A stretch of DNA of 64,000 nucleotides from Drosophila miranda (taxonomy: Eukaryota; Arthropoda; Insecta; Diptera; Drosophilidae). Positions 22,201-35,274 of this stretch are shown here, piece after piece (position 1 is the first letter of the stretch; every line of letters starts with the position of its first letter). The notes beneath the pieces were generated by a model. It saw nothing but the letters and a program-made list of their open reading frames with translations. It did not search any database and was not told the origin of the DNA. The position numbers and the translations under genes are program-made. Location: the NCBI RefSeq assembly GCF_003369915.1, contig NC_046675.1, forward strand, positions 30,380,001-30,444,000, given 5' to 3'.

Positions 22201-24699
22201 CAGCGAACTTCTGGCCACACCCACGCATGCCCAAGTGTTGCAGCATCAACAACAGCAGCAGCAGCAGCAACAGCAACACCATCAACAGATGCTGGCAGCT
22301 GCCATGTCCGCGCCTTCCATGGAGATATTGCAGCCTTTAGAAATATCAACCATTTCAGCGGGTCCTGCCTGTAGCACAGCGGACCAGGCCACGCAGCTGC
22401 CGTTGCATGCGACGCTCAAGGCACAGCAGCAGCAGCAGCACCAACAACAGCAACAGCAACAACAGCAGCAGCAGCTCAGTCTAGTGTCCGGGTCGAGCAA
22501 TAAGACACCCTCGAGCTCACGTCGCTACCATCGCACTATTCCCCGATACTTTGCCGTGGCCGATCCGCTGCAGGTGAATGTTAGCAGCAAGTCCAAGAGC
22601 AGTAGCAGCAGTAACAGCAACAGCAGTGAGGCAGCTAGCAGCAAGGCCAGCAAGAAGCCGATGTGCCAGTGCCCCATCCAGCATGTGCCCATGTCCTACA
22701 TGGGCAGCACGGCCAATGCCAATGCCTTTCTCAGTGGAGCCGGCAAGCTGTTCAGCAACTCGAGCAGCAATTCCAGCCCCACATGCTCCCTGTCGCCCGG
22801 GGCGGCAGTTGGGGGCGGTGGCAGTGTCCGGCATGCTGGGACTCTGGCATACGGCCAGCGGGCCAAGTCCTCGACGAATCTGCAGCAACATGCTCAGGAT
22901 CTTATAACGGCTGCAGGCGTTGGCACCCTCAAGCGCAGTGGGGGGGCAGCATGCGGACATGAGCTAAAGATTGCCACCATCTCCAAGCAGGTGGGCGATG
23001 AGACGCAGACGCATCATCATCCACATGTCAGCGGCAGTTCGGGTGGCTCCAGTGGCGGTGTGAATGTCTCGGCCATCATACCACCGCCGCCGCTACAACA
23101 TGCCGAGGATGTGTCCGCACCGCCCATCGTATTGGGTCGCGTCCAGAAGCGTTCCTCATCGTCCAGCAATTCGGGGGAGCTGCGGGGTCGCAGCACAAAT
23201 GGCAGCGGGAGTGCAGCCGGACGCAGTGCATCCAGCAGCAGTAGCGGTGGCGGTGGGGCCGCCGATGTGCTCTCCAGCGCCTACTTGAATCGAAAGGTGA
23301 GTTCGAAATGTAAGTAATCCCATCATTGTGAGAGATTAGCTTGCAGAACGGAGAATGTTATGGCGAATAATCGAAATTTGATACAATTTTTGATTGGCTC
23401 GTGATGTGAGATGATGATGATGCCTTATTCCATTCCCCGATCTGAGATTTGCTTCGGCTTTTAGGGCTAATCCTGTACGTACTTGCAGGTTGATGCCTAC
23501 TTGAGTTTGACACAGAAACAGCAGCAACATTTCTTTAACCAACAACAACAGCAACAGCAGAAGCAGCAACAAAAGAAACAACAACAACAGCAAAATCCCG
23601 ATCAAAGCAATCCAACTTTACCACCGAAACTCTACAAAAGCCTAACGAATTTAAAAAGCGCCACAGTCACAAAAACATCAACGGCGCCGGCTCCTACATC
23701 CTCCTCCTCCTCGTCGAACAACAACAGCGTGGCCACAATCTATACGCTGAGCAAGCCCGGCGGCGCCAGCTCGAGTGTCCAGCGGAAAGAGCAAACCACA
23801 CCCACACTGACACTGCCGCCGGCAAGTCCCAACGCAGCCAGCACCGGGGAGAAGCTGCTGCTGGCCAGCGGCAAGATCAACTCGAGCACATTCTATCCAC
23901 TGGCCAATCACGTGACCTACACCCTGCCCAAGCACATCAGCGGCAAGGTGTCGCTAAACAGCACCATCAACAGTGTGGTGAGCAAGGTGCCATCGGTGAT
24001 CAGCATACCGTCGGTGGAGAACAACAATGCTACAGGGGGAGGACAGGGAACGGCTGCAACGACTGCTGTTACATCCAAAAGCACAACACTGCCAAAGATA
24101 TTGCGTGTAAAGCGCGACACAGGAACGGGGACGGGCACGAGCACGAGTCCGGCTATCGCCCATTGCCAGATGCCGAATTATCCGTTGGCGGCGTCCAAGA
24201 GCAGCGCCAGCGGCGTACGATCGGCAACGGCATCGGCATCTACAACACCGAGCAAGCAATTGCCCGTTTGCACCACCTCGAAGAACTGTTTAAATCCCAA
24301 GGAGCACTTCCTGCCCAACGACACCAGCCTGGACGATGACTATCTGAGCGAGTGCGAGAACTGCAAGATAGCGCAGAGTGCCAAATACTATCTGGATGCG
24401 GAGATGAGTGGCGGCGGCTCATCAGCCTCCCCGCAAGAGACCATGACGCTGCAGCGTAAATCGCTCGAAGAGACCAAAGAAGAGCCGCACGACAGTTACT
24501 ATCGGAGTTCGCATACGCTGCCCAGCAATGCCAAGAAGCATGGGTGAGTGATCTACAACTCATGGAAAAGAGATTGCTCTTGTTCATAATATAATGCCTG
24601 TTCCTTTGCAGATCTTCTAGCAAGAACAACAATCGAGAGCCGTGGCAATTCTCAACGATTCCCGCTGCCAGCTCATCGGACGAGGATGTCAACGAATGA
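19208..24699 (+). CDS. VWC-domain single-pass membrane protein with an in-frame UGA
   Basis: Five coding exons join in phase: 19208-19250, 20768-21182, 21256-23296, 23489-24543 and 24612-24699. Exon 1 encodes a signal-peptide start, MYFLALLAFIGNAK. Exon 2 holds a von Willebrand C-type module (CRDYNGKLYETG...CRLCICDSG...CEVICLDDQF). A TGA at 21040-21042 follows, after 105 residues. The same frame then continues with the transmembrane segment LVASGITATLSLSLLFFLV and a basic stop-transfer stretch. The cytosolic tail (exons 3-5) has a PPPYEEA motif (binds Nedd4-type WW domains), many Gln/His runs (CAG/CAA tracts), Ser-rich stretches, and ends GSSSKNNNREPWQ...SDEDVNE. Full length would be 1213 residues counting the UGA. 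The layout resembles DGCR2/IDD-like proteins, but I do not claim orthology. The TGA may be readthrough, a Trp-codon change or a sequence error. Confidence 0.75.
20569..20706 (+). promoter_or_regulatory. Heat-shock-element cluster with TATA box inside intron 1
   Basis: TTC/GAA at 20569-20576. A perfect three-unit element GAA-TTC-GAA at 20602, 20607 and 20612. A further TTC/GAA pair at 20620-20627. TATAAATA follows at 20699-20706, about 60 bp before exon 2 of the VWC gene. The spacing resembles an hsp promoter and could start a shorter heat-inducible transcript. The first ATG downstream (20768) is out of frame. Inference only. Confidence 0.4.
21040..21068 (+). promoter_or_regulatory. Candidate readthrough stop: UGA-C followed by hairpins
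   Basis: The stop is TGA followed by C, the leakiest stop context in flies and other animals. Directly after it are two mutually exclusive 5-bp hairpins: CAGTG/CACTG with loop GCAT (21051-21064) and GTGGC/GCCAC with a 6-nt loop (21053-21068). The coding frame is open for 87 codons before and for the whole gene after. Confidence 0.55.
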
Positions 24700-27600
24700 G
24701 ATTTAAGCCATTTTCTTTAAGGTGCCCCCGGGCCAGAAGCGTGTGCATCCTAAAGAAAACGTAGGCTACAAAACAACAATACCCAAAAATCGCAAAGAGT
24801 AAAGCTAAGAGTTAGATATCAGCGTACTTGTTGCTGCATAACTGAAAGAGATATCTTGTATATAGGCATACGAAAATGTACTTAATCTAATGCTCACGAA
24901 TGTAATGTAATGTATTGTATATCTAACGAATAGTTATGGCATTGAATATGTAGATTCATTGACTGTTTAGATATATCCATGAAGATACACTAACCAATCG
25001 GCGGCATGTAAATTTGCGTGTTTGTTATGCACCAACCCAACCCCTCTGTATATCTCTGTATGTATGTAATTGAAGAAAACACTGTATATGATACCATTAG
25101 GAACGAAGGAAACCAAAGGAAGAGAAATCAATTATAATCACACATTATGGATTAATGAATTAATGGATTAAAGGAACTGTTGAATACTTGGCGTATTATG
25201 CATTTGAATATATTACGATTAAGATGAGAAAAAGATGTCAAACATTACTGCCATCTGCCAACCGTTAACTGTCAATAATTATTATATATGTATTGTATAT
25301 GTAATATCTATTCTATATAATGTATCGTAACTTTTTTATAACTATGGAATCTGACCAAATTTGAAGGTATTCCCCCGCTCCCTGACGCTGCACAGCCCAA
25401 AAAAACACACAAAAAAGGACTCTAGTATAAGCTTTATCTTAAACTTATACACAAAAGAAATATTGGCTCACATTCCAATAACCTAAGCGCCTAAAGTTCT
25501 TCCTTACACGCCGCACTCCATGGAATTTCTTCAATTGTTATTTTTTTCCATAATAATAATAACTCCCAAATGAATGTACAATATATAAAACGAACATAAT
25601 TGAGTGTATAGAAATGTAAGAGTAAAAATTGTTTTTAAAGTCGTATTTAGACATTAGACGGTTTCTTTATCGATAACGAAGGACTTCTTGGCTAACGAAT
25701 CATTTAATTTTAACTCTTAATTCGGCAGGCAGTGCTAATCCTTGTAGCCACGTACCAACCATCTCCGCCCTTCAAGGCAGTCAGTCGTCTAATGCTAACG
25801 ATGTAGTCACCAAAAAATATATGATAGATAGTAGAGCCACGTCCCCAAGCAGCAGTGAGAGGCAGCAGGAACTAGGCTGCTCAGATAATACAAATATAAA
25901 TTGTTTGATTTAATCAATTTGCAAAACAAAAACAAACAAAAAACTAGTCGTAATCATACTCAACAACCGAGAGGAGATACTAAGCCAGGAGTTAGTTATG
26001 CCAGCAATTAGTCGAAAGCTTAAAATAGATGAAGGACAAAGAATTCCAGAGAATAGAGAGAAAAGTTGCATATGAATATTGATTTCCTTTGGCTTATAGT
26101 TTCTTCAGTTAATAATTTAACTATGGACAAAAGACACGAGAATGGTTTTTTGTTCTGGCTTTTTGGTTGTAAAACGCGATCTCGGATCCGCCGGGGGACT
26201 CTTGGTCTGACGAAAACTGAATTGTGTTCAACCGATGCTCAAAATACCAATGATATAGTATATGTATCTATAAGAATGTACAATTTGTTGTTTAGTTTCG
26301 GATATATAATTAACGAAAATGTAAACAAAACAAACTCTGTTATGAAATGCTCAAAGCGTGTACTGACCACAACGCAATCTTGTCTCCCCCCCTTCACCCC
26401 TACGGGCGATGGTGGGGGGCTTTAACTTAACAAAAAGGGAAATTAAAAAGTATTAACAGAAATTACTCAATAGTATTACAAAATAATCAATGGAATCAAA
26501 CGTTTTTCAAAATATAACTTATTAGTGACGAGTCATTTATCAAAATTTAGTTCCCAAAAACTATTCAATGAACAACAACAACAACAACAAAAGAACATAT
26601 GTACATCACGGCTAAGTACGAATTTTTATTCATTAAGCTATATTTACTATTGATGAAAAATCTCATGAAACCAAATATTAAACTAAAACGAAATAAAACA
26701 AAATACTTGGTAAAAAGTAGTTTACAAATTACAAAATGGAAAATGAAAGTAAAAAATAAATTATAATTAAAACTAGTGTGTGGCGATAGTTAAAACAAAT
26801 TTACCAAATTCGAAAAAAACAAAAACAAAAACCGTTTCAAAATTATTCAGCACTGAAAATGATGTTTGTCGATAGCCTGCGATTACATTGGCTAATAATC
26901 AATGTCCATCAAATGTTTCGATGACATACATTTGTCTGAATAATTGCTTAAAACAAAAACACAAAAAACAAATATTACGAGTATCAATGTGTTATTGAAC
27001 AACAAATCGTATTGTAACTATTTAAATTTAATTGAACTAAAAAACGTGGAAAAATAAATTGGTCTATAATGAAATATTCATAGAGTGTTTCCGATTGTAT
27101 ATGGAATGGAGAATTTCCCGATTTATTGCCTACTTTCCAGCGTTGGCGGGAAAGTCGCATCATCCCAAATTAAGGGCGGCTTCCAAGAGACCCTCCATCC
27201 ACCCTGTGCTATTTATGATTCAAAATCTCATTCATTTCCCATAATAAGAAGTCATTCTCATGGTTTTAATTGTAAAAAATGCAATACAATTTGTTATGTT
27301 TTGTTTATCTTTCGTTTCGTTTCATTTTCCTTTTTTTGTATTTAAATCATAAAAACAATTTTACGATGCGATCTGATTTTGCCTTTTGTTTTATATGTAT
27401 ATGGTATAACCTATTAGTTTTTTGTTTGTTTTGTAATGCCTGATTCTGCTATGGATGCAAAACACTCGCAAGCGAAATTTGTGTTTTTTATGTACATACA
27501 ACAAAATTCAATAAATTAAGTTATGTATGTAGTTTGCTTTGTTTGTTGTTTTTTGTTTGATCAAAGGACACATTGGCGTCGGCGGAAGGAGGGAGACCAA

Positions 27601-27724
27601 GGAGCAGGACATAAAATACGCTTTTGGGGGCTAATAAAGATGATGCTGCTACTGCACTGCTACGGCTTGGAGAACCAATCGGGATCGGAATCGGGCTGGG
27701 CTGGGGGGGGTCCTTATTCTATTT
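24700..27724. other. 3'UTR of the VWC gene and convergent spacer to eIF2gamma
   Basis: A/T-rich DNA with many TGTA-containing words, including a Pumilio-type TGTATATA near 24856, and several possible poly(A) signals, so the VWC gene probably has a long 3'UTR. The longest open frame (26066-26425) has no coding character. I see no RNA gene or mobile element. Confidence 0.5.
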
Positions 27725-30700
27725 CTATTTCGGCTGACTGTCCAGAACGGGATTAATTGTCTTCCCTCCAAAGATCTGACCCCATCCAATCAAACTGCAA
27801 GCAGAGAATGTAATTAGATTGGTATGATTGGACGGGTGATGGCTGTGTAGTACTTACCGCCAATGGTTCTCTACACGTCTGCTGAGGGCAATCTTCTCGC
27901 CCTTCTCGGTACACACCGGAGTTGTGAGCACAATCTTGGCCAAATCACCCTTGGTGGCCGAGATGCGACCGCCAGTGCTGAGCGATCCAATGTTGACCAG
28001 CAGGATCTCGTTCTTCTGCAGCTTCTCGACACGCGCACCCTTCTTGTCGCCGTCCGTACGTACGCCGAGCAGGCGACGCAACAGGTAGTATGAAATTTCC
28101 AGCTCCTGATAGATGTCCGGCAGTTGTCCGACGGCACCCAGCACCTGGCCCACCAAACGATCGGCACGACAGAGCGTGGGATCGATTTTTGTGCCCACAC
28201 CGATCAGGCCACCGGGAACGGCATACTGTAGTTCGTTCTGTTCGGCAAACAGTGAAACGATCCGCGAGAATATGGGGCGGCAGGTAATGTTGCCATCGCT
28301 GTCCTTGGTCACGACACCGGGACGCACTTCGATCTCCTGGCCCACCTTCAGCACACCGCTCAGAATGGAGCCACCGGCGACGCCGCCCTTCAGGTCCTGC
28401 ACCTCACAGCCCGGCTTGTTCACATCGAAGGAGCGGATGACAATCAGACGGGGCGGCGCATTAAAGTCCCTCTGCGGTACAGGAATCTTGTTCACAATAT
28501 ATTCACAGAGCACATCAATGTTGTATTTGAGCTGGGCCGAAATGGGTATAATCGGCGCGCCCTCGGCAACGGTGCCCTGGACAAACTTGGTGATCTCTTC
28601 GTACTGCTCCTTCGCCTGGCTCTCCTTGATCAGATCGATTTTGTTTTGCAATATTAAGATCTGTTTCAGTTTCATGATCTCAATGGCAGCCAAATGCTCA
28701 GAGGTTTGCGGTTGAGGGCAGGATTCATTGCCTGTAAGCACAAAAGGTTAGCTTAGCTAATGCCAGGAGATTGGAGATGTAGATTGGATAATCACTCACC
28801 AGCAATGAGCAGCAGTGCGGCATCCATTACAGCGGCACCGTTCAACATGGTGGCCATAAGAATGTCGTGACCGGGGCAATCCACAAAGCTCACATGCCGC
28901 ACCAGTCTGAAATTGCCAGAGCAGGCGGGTCGCGTGCAGGGCAAGCTGTCATCCTTGCTCGAGGCATCCGATACAAAGCTGGCCGGACGCGGGCACTTGG
29001 GATTGTCGCACTTGTAGATTTTGGCATTGGCATAACCTGGAAAACATATCGAAACAAGAATGCACACAAATGAAAACCTTTAAGCTCTTAATAAACCACC
29101 GAGCATCCATAGCCCCCAACTATGTAGCGTGCCATAATCTATACAAATTGTATCTTATTTATTTGTATATTTGTTTATTTTTAATTGATAATGTGATATT
29201 TGGACAGTAATATACAATCATATATCCTACATAAATAGTGATTTAAAATGCAATGCCAACTTGATAATAACAATAATAAAGTGCATGAAAAATGATAAGC
29301 AGAAGCTGTTGTCCATATCCTAAACTTAACCGTGGAACAAAAATATTCCGAAAAACGATAACTCATGCTTGTCGTGCTCTTGCTTTTGGCAGTGCAATGG
29401 GTTTGGAAATAAATTACTCCTGCATATTGTGCAATACATATTTAATATTTAAAAAAAAAAAACAAAAAAAACCAATCGCTGGCGTTGTACATGGAACTTA
29501 AAATAGGACCTTCCGGCAATTGGCCGCCCCACACCGACACTGGACACGCGCAGCCGTCGATAGATTCTCATATGGCACCTCCTCGTTGTCCGCCCGAATG
29601 TAGTCAAAGCTGAGCTCCTCCCCCGCCTTAATCGGACGAATGGTGAAGAAGACCAGATGTGGCAGGGCCATATTTAAGTGCTCGATCCAGCATGGGAACA
29701 CGGCCAGATTGGGATCACACGAATGATTGATAAAATGCGATATATTGCCAAAGTTGGCCGCGTCCACCGTATACTCGCTATAACGCGATATATTGTAGTC
29801 CAGATCAAACAGATAGGTACGCCCATTATCGTCATAGGCCTTGCCACGCTCATTAGCCTCCTCGCACGTGATGATCTCGCCGATATATTCGCAGACAAAC
29901 ACTCCCTTCTTCAATGGCTGCGGTGTGCGGACACCCCAACCACTGCCATTGCTGGTTTTAAAGAGCACAAGCGGATGCTTTCGTCTATTCTGTACCACAC
30001 GATTCGTGCAACTCTCGTCGCAGGAGCATCGGCTGTTGCACTCATAGATTGCACTGCCCGGCCGGAGCCGCAAACGCCCCGTGGTACGATCGTAGGCAAA
30101 GATTTCACCAGCCATTCTTCCACAACACATGGAGGAGGCGGTGCATTGTTCTCCGCTCTCGTGGCGGCACATACAACCCACAAGTCCAGCCTGCGGCTTG
30201 GGTACCCCTTCACCAATTATGTTCTTTTGTATGTACTTGAAGCCGCTGTCAATCGTGTCCAGATCCCAATTGTTCTCCACTCGTATGGGCGGCGACGGCA
30301 GCTCGACTCGATTCATTCGCTGCTCAAACCGCGATAAATCAATCAGCTGCTTGCGCCGTGCAAAGTGAGACCGCCTGACCTGCATGCGGTGCAGGGCACG
30401 CGCACCGATTCGCTCCGGTTCCCGCTGGCTGCGGCTGGCAGCGGCACGGTATTGCGCTAGCAGTATAAAATCAATCTGCAACTCGAGCGGATCATAGGCA
30501 TCAATCTCTGCAATGCTAATAGTCTTAAGATCTTCCGTCGGCGGTATGTCCGACAACTGCGTATCCAGTTCCCCCGTGAGCTGGGCTATATAATGCTGAT
30601 GCAGCTGTAGATGACGCTCAACAAATTTTTCCATTTCGGCACAATCGGATAGATTTACGTACGATTCCCATGTGTTCGCGCTTACATCGTATCCCAGCCA

Positions 30701-32689
30701 TTTCACAAAGAAAACGGGCTGAAACTGGACCACCTCCACGCTCTCGATCTTCTCCACAATGTACTCGCCCTTGGGTCGCCTCTTCACAGTCGTTCCATCG
30801 TTGTTCCTGCTCCTTTTGGCTGCTGGAGTGGGTATCTGGACACAGCTGCTACGTCGTCGCTTAAGAACGTTCGGTTTCAGGACCAGCTGTGATGATTGAT
30901 CGCTATCATCGCAGCCGAGGATGCTGCCATAGCCGCTGCTGTTGCTGGGACTTAATGAGTTTAGGCTGGTGCTGCGAATACGGGGACGAGCTGTTTCCAT
31001 GGATGGGGCTAGCACTGAAGCGGAGGCAAGGGGTGCCATTGCCCTGGCCTTTCGCCGCTCGGCGAGAATCCGTAGCCGCTTTTGCTGCTGGATATCGTAT
31101 TTGTGTCGCTGGTGTTTGGATTTCAAAAGTAGCTTGATTTTCTTTTCGCTTAAGCGTTCTGCAAATGACAATTGTTTTGGACATGTTTTTTTGTGGGTCG
31201 CGCGGCGTGTGGTGCCGCGCGTCGTTGGACAAACGAAAAAACGGGAAAAGAAGAAAAAGATTTGCAATTAATTAAATTGCTGGATTATCAGTCAATCAAT
31301 CATAATAAACAATCAATCATTGCAAGAGGTCTAAGCATACAGGAATAGAGAGATAGATTCCTAACAAAAAGACGCAACTGCCTACAACTTTCTTTTCAAC
31401 TCTTTCTATCTACACAAAGGCGACGACACACCTTGGAAGGGGCACAGCGTGCTAATCCAGCAATTTAAATATACAAATTACACAATTACAAAAGGAGAAC
31501 AATCATTTACAGAACGCTTTTTGACCATTTATAAATCGATGCAAACCAGCGACATTTCAAAACTAATTTAAGGAGCAGGCTATAACTCGCAGGCAGCAGC
31601 AGCATTTGGCGGCTACCTACGCGGGTGTGCCGTCGTCACAGTGTACTTAAGAGGCTAAAGATCGCTTCGGAAATGCTTGAGTCGATCCAACCACACAGGG
31701 GAGGAGATCAGAGCCCAAATGCTTAAGCCATTTACATTGATACATGAGGGTTAGGTCTAATTTAGTTTAAGTTATTGCTTTACAAGTATAGAGAGTATAT
31801 CATCACCACATTTTGCATATCCCTCCACTCACCGAGCTTAATTGTAATGTTGCGCTCCAATTCGTTTTTAAAGCGGACCGTCTGCACGCCGGATATGGCT
31901 TTGACTACGGTGGACTTTCCGTGTGCTACATGTCCGATTGTGCCGATGTTGATGGTCGCCTGGCGCGAGATCACCTCGGGCGACAGAGGTGTAAGGTTGC
32001 TGACTTCCTGCAAGACGCATAGGGTAGACACAAAACAATGATCAATGAATGGAGTTGCGTACTGTGGGGGATGTTCTTATCGTGTTTTACCACCCCCTCT
32101 ATACGCTAAACTTCTCGTAGTATACGCACGAGAATTTGTAATGTGTGTGTGTATGGGAAAGCCGTCGATTTTGAGGTTAGAATGTCATTTGTATTGCATC
32201 AGATAGACTGGTGGCAACAAATGTGCCGCTCAATTTCCGCAAAACCACTGACAAGATGCGACACATTTCAGACATATGACAATGCTAGATGCCCTGTATG
32301 AAAAAACCCCTGAAAATCCGCACAAGCCCAGAAACTAACGCCACGTGCTGCATTTTTCGTGTGTACGCTCACCCCCCGTGGGTGTGAGAAACAACAAAAT
32401 GTTGTGAGCAACACAGATACTAGCTTAAATGCTTAAAGTTCAATTGTTGTGGCTGCTTTAAGAAATTATTTTTTTTCCATACAAAGATATCTGGGCGCGT
32501 CCTTCTGACTCCGCACCCCGCCGTTTTCAGTAGAAGCGGCACAATAATGACGACGCGTACACTTTCACACGGGCAAAAAGAAGACGAGATGTCGCGAGTA
32601 GATTGCAATTTTCGTATGCTTACCAAATTCCTAAGGTCCTGCTTTTGCAAATTCCGATTCACATTGACTTGAGCTTCAGCCGTGGCCAT
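27725..32689 (-). CDS. eIF2gamma: Translation initiation factor eIF2 gamma subunit
   Basis: Five coding exons (32689-32624, 32007-31833, 29036-28800, 28731-27858, 27794-27725) give 473 residues. The P-loop GHVAHGKST is at about residue 47, in the exon shared with Su(var)3-9. A zinc-ribbon insert (CDNPKCPRP...CTRPACSG), DCPGHD and NKID GTPase motifs follow, then the beta-barrel domains and the end [12 protein letters not shown]. The protein carries initiator Met-tRNA to the 40S ribosome in the eIF2 ternary complex. In Drosophila this gene and Su(var)3-9 form one transcription unit with alternative splicing. Here Su(var)3-9 lies wholly inside the intron between 31832 and 29037, on the same strand. 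Every border is GT...AG and in phase. Confidence 0.95.
29498..32689 (-). CDS. Su(var)3-9: Su(var)3-9 histone H3K9 methyltransferase
   Basis: The first two coding exons (32689-32624, 32007-31833) are those of eIF2gamma. The second then splices to an acceptor at 31159-31160, and one large exon (31158-29498) completes 633 residues. The shared ~80 residues include the eIF2gamma P-loop. The specific part has a basic region, a chromodomain (about 211-262, GEYIVEKI...VFFVKWLGY...NTWE), pre-SET cysteines ([12 protein letters not shown]...CSCDESC), the SET domain with GWGVRT and NHSCDPN, and post-[13 protein letters not shown]. It methylates H3 lysine 9 to build heterochromatin with HP1. The length agrees with the known fly protein (about 635). 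The phase at the exon 2 junction fits both partners (G|GT for eIF2gamma, G|AA here). Confidence 0.95.
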
Positions 32690-33483
32690 GTTTTTAATGT
32701 TTTTAAAAACGATTTATATATAAAATTATAAAATTAATCTCCAGCTCCTTCACCTAGGCATCAAATATTCTCTGCGCGTGTTGTAAAGGGCGGAAAACAC
32801 GAATGTAGTTTTCTAGTGTTACAAATCGAGGATGAATGCTTTAATTCGATAGGTCGATAGTCGATCCGATGGTTCCGGCCCGCGATATGTAGACATTGCA
32901 ATTTTTAAAATTATTTGGAAAACGCTGCTCCTTGTTGCTCCAAGAATTGCCCTCCGTAATTATTGCGTCGGCTCGTTGTTTTTTTTGTATAAGTAATGCA
33001 ATTTTCCCCCAGGATCTCCACAAAATTGTACAAGTTATTTTTATTTTATTTTTTTGTGATATGTATCTTGAAGGTCGAAAAAACCATCGATACATTTTTA
33101 CAGATTGAACATTTGAATATTCTACCGAAAATAATACAAAAAATATAATAATTTTAGCGCGTGGTTTTTTATTATGTTCAGGGGAAAGATGGCATCTACA
33201 AGAAGAATTCACAATCAGTAATATTATCCGCCATTTACTGCCAGCCGTTCCACTGTTAAAATAGAGGGGGCTGTAGCGCGCTAAGCTCGATTTTTCATCG
33301 ATATATTTCTGAGGGTCGGTCACACTGGTTCTGCCGCAAACGAAAAAAATCCGCTCCTGCTCGTCGACTGTACCGCCGTTTTGCTGAAATTGTTTTACTT
33401 ACTTGTAAAGTTACTTGTAATTGCACAAGTGTCACCCACCCACATACCCAGACTCACCCACACACACTAAAAAAACGAGCAGA
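32690..33483. other. Divergent promoter region of eIF2gamma/Su(var)3-9 and Set
   Basis: No coding exon. The right half (about 33170-33330) is a diverged copy of the end of the dispersed repeat family ('aagaattcacaatcagt', 'gcgctaagctcgatttttcatcgatatatttctgagggtc'). It carries a DRE-like ATCGATA and Motif 1 immediately before the Set 5'UTR. Confidence 0.6.
33317..33327 (+). promoter_or_regulatory. Motif 1 promoter element of Set
   Basis: CGGTCACACTG fully matches YGGTCACACTR. It lies 157 bp before the Set ATG, with ATCGATA about 20 bp upstream. Confidence 0.6.
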
Positions 33484-34928
33484 ATGTCGAGCATGCCAAA
33501 GCGACCAAAGTTTGATGGAAACATCGATGGATCTGCCAGTCTAAATGAGGAGGAGTCTGAGGCGTTGGAGTTAATCGATGCCTGCCAAAACGAGATTGAT
33601 GCGCTAAACGAGAAGGCCAGCGAGGAGATCCTTAAGGTTGAGCAGAAATACAACAAACTCAGGAAGCCGTGCTATGAGAAAAGAAGCGAGCTCGTTAAGA
33701 GGGTACCAAACTTCTGGGTGACATCGGTAAGTCTATCTCGCATCTTTCCGGTCCCGGCCATGAGTTGCATGGTGTGCGTTTTCATGTTAGGAACCGACTT
33801 TCGTGTTCCAAGTGTTTAAAAAGTGGCGGCAAAGCTGATACAGCAAGATAGACAAAAAATTTAATGGTTTCTGCCCCCAAACACCCATCAGATCCATGAA
33901 ATTTGTCTCTATTCAGGCAATTTTTTTTCTTCATCTTTTGATGCCGCCGCCATCGCCGCACCGCTCTTTTTCTGCGCGAGCGTGTGAGTGTGTGTATCGA
34001 TAGATGTGTCTGCCTGTCTGCTAGAAAAACAAGCTAATTTTACGTGCAGCTTGAGTTTAATAACTTGAGATAAAGCTGTTTCCGCATTAAAATGACTTCA
34101 TTCTGCTTCCTTGTGTTGCAAATTATATAAAAATTGCGTACTTGCTGTGCAATGGCGCCGGAAAGAGTGTCGACTATCGTTATCGATTGTGTGCTGTGCT
34201 GTGCCATGATAAGGTCCGTAACTCAATTCTCTCCCCATTTCAGTTCATCAACCACCCACAAGTATCAGGCATCCTGGACGAAGAGGAGGAGGAATGTTTG
34301 CATGCCCTAAACAAGCTGGAGGTTGAGGAATTCGAAGATATCAAATCTGGCTATCGCATTAATTTCCATTTTGATGAGAATCCATACTTTGAAAATAAGG
34401 TGCTCACCAAAGAGTTCCATTTGAACTCAGCGGGTAAGATAGGATCTCTCAAACTGCAAATGTAACGTGTTTAAATATGTTCCTTAACCGCCTTAACAGC
34501 TGCTTCAGAGAACGGTTCGGACTGGCCAGCGTCGACTAGCACTCCTATTAACTGGAAGGAGGGCAAGAATCTGCTGAAACAGCTTCTGACGAAACCCTAT
34601 GGCAACAAGAAGAAACGCAATTCCGAATATAAGACCTTCTTTGATTGGTTCTCGGATAACACCGATCCCGTCAACGATGAAATTGCAGAACTGATAAAGG
34701 ATGATCTTTGGCCAAACCCACTGCAGTATTACCTAGTACCTGATATTGAAGTGGAGCCAGAAGACGAGGAAGATGACGACAACGAGGAGGAGACGTTCGA
34801 GGACGAAGACGGCGAGGATGGCGAGGGTGAGGACGAGGACGACGACGAAGATGAAGGTTAGCATTTATCATTATATGCAAGTAAAACAAATGTAAATTAA
34901 ATAATCAATTTTTTCAGATGACAAGTAA
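33484..34928 (+). CDS. Set: SET/TAF-I histone chaperone (NAP family)
   Basis: Four coding exons (33484-33726, 34244-34433, 34500-34856, 34918-34928) give 266 residues. An N-terminal coiled-coil dimerisation helix (about 20-70) is followed by the NAP fold: [13 protein letters not shown], a block around [19 protein letters not shown], and [11 protein letters not shown]. The C-terminal tail is almost entirely Asp/Glu and ends EDDK. The protein binds histones and inhibits histone acetylation and PP2A in animals. The last exon encodes only three residues and the stop. The gene is convergent with CCT6. Confidence 0.95.
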
Positions 34929-35274
34929 ACCTTATTGTATGGATAAACAGAAAGCCCAAAGTGTTTTTTCCCTCCCTCCCACAACCAATTTTACCATTAT
35001 ATTTGATTCTATGAGAAATTCGTAGAGCTAAAGTCAACCCCACAATTAATCTGAAAACCCAACCCTTTTTTTATTTGAAGTAAAAAATCGAGCGCGTATT
35101 GGCCATGAAGAAAAATTAAAAGGAATTTTTAAATTACAAATAAAAAAAACGACAGACGTGAATCTCTTAACAGAGTGGGCTTGAAGCATAGCTTTTATTT
35201 TTAAACCCAATAGGTTAGGTTTGTATTAAGTGAACATTAGTTGTATTAAGGATAAGATATATATTTTGGGAGTC

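Noticed and set aside
21334-22500. Cys-rich antisense frames in the VWC gene
   Set aside because: Reverse complements of the CAG/CAA tracts (poly-Cys/Leu) rather than genes.
26066-26425. 119-residue frame in the VWC 3'UTR region
   Set aside because: No domain, A/T-driven composition, within the expected 3'UTR/spacer.
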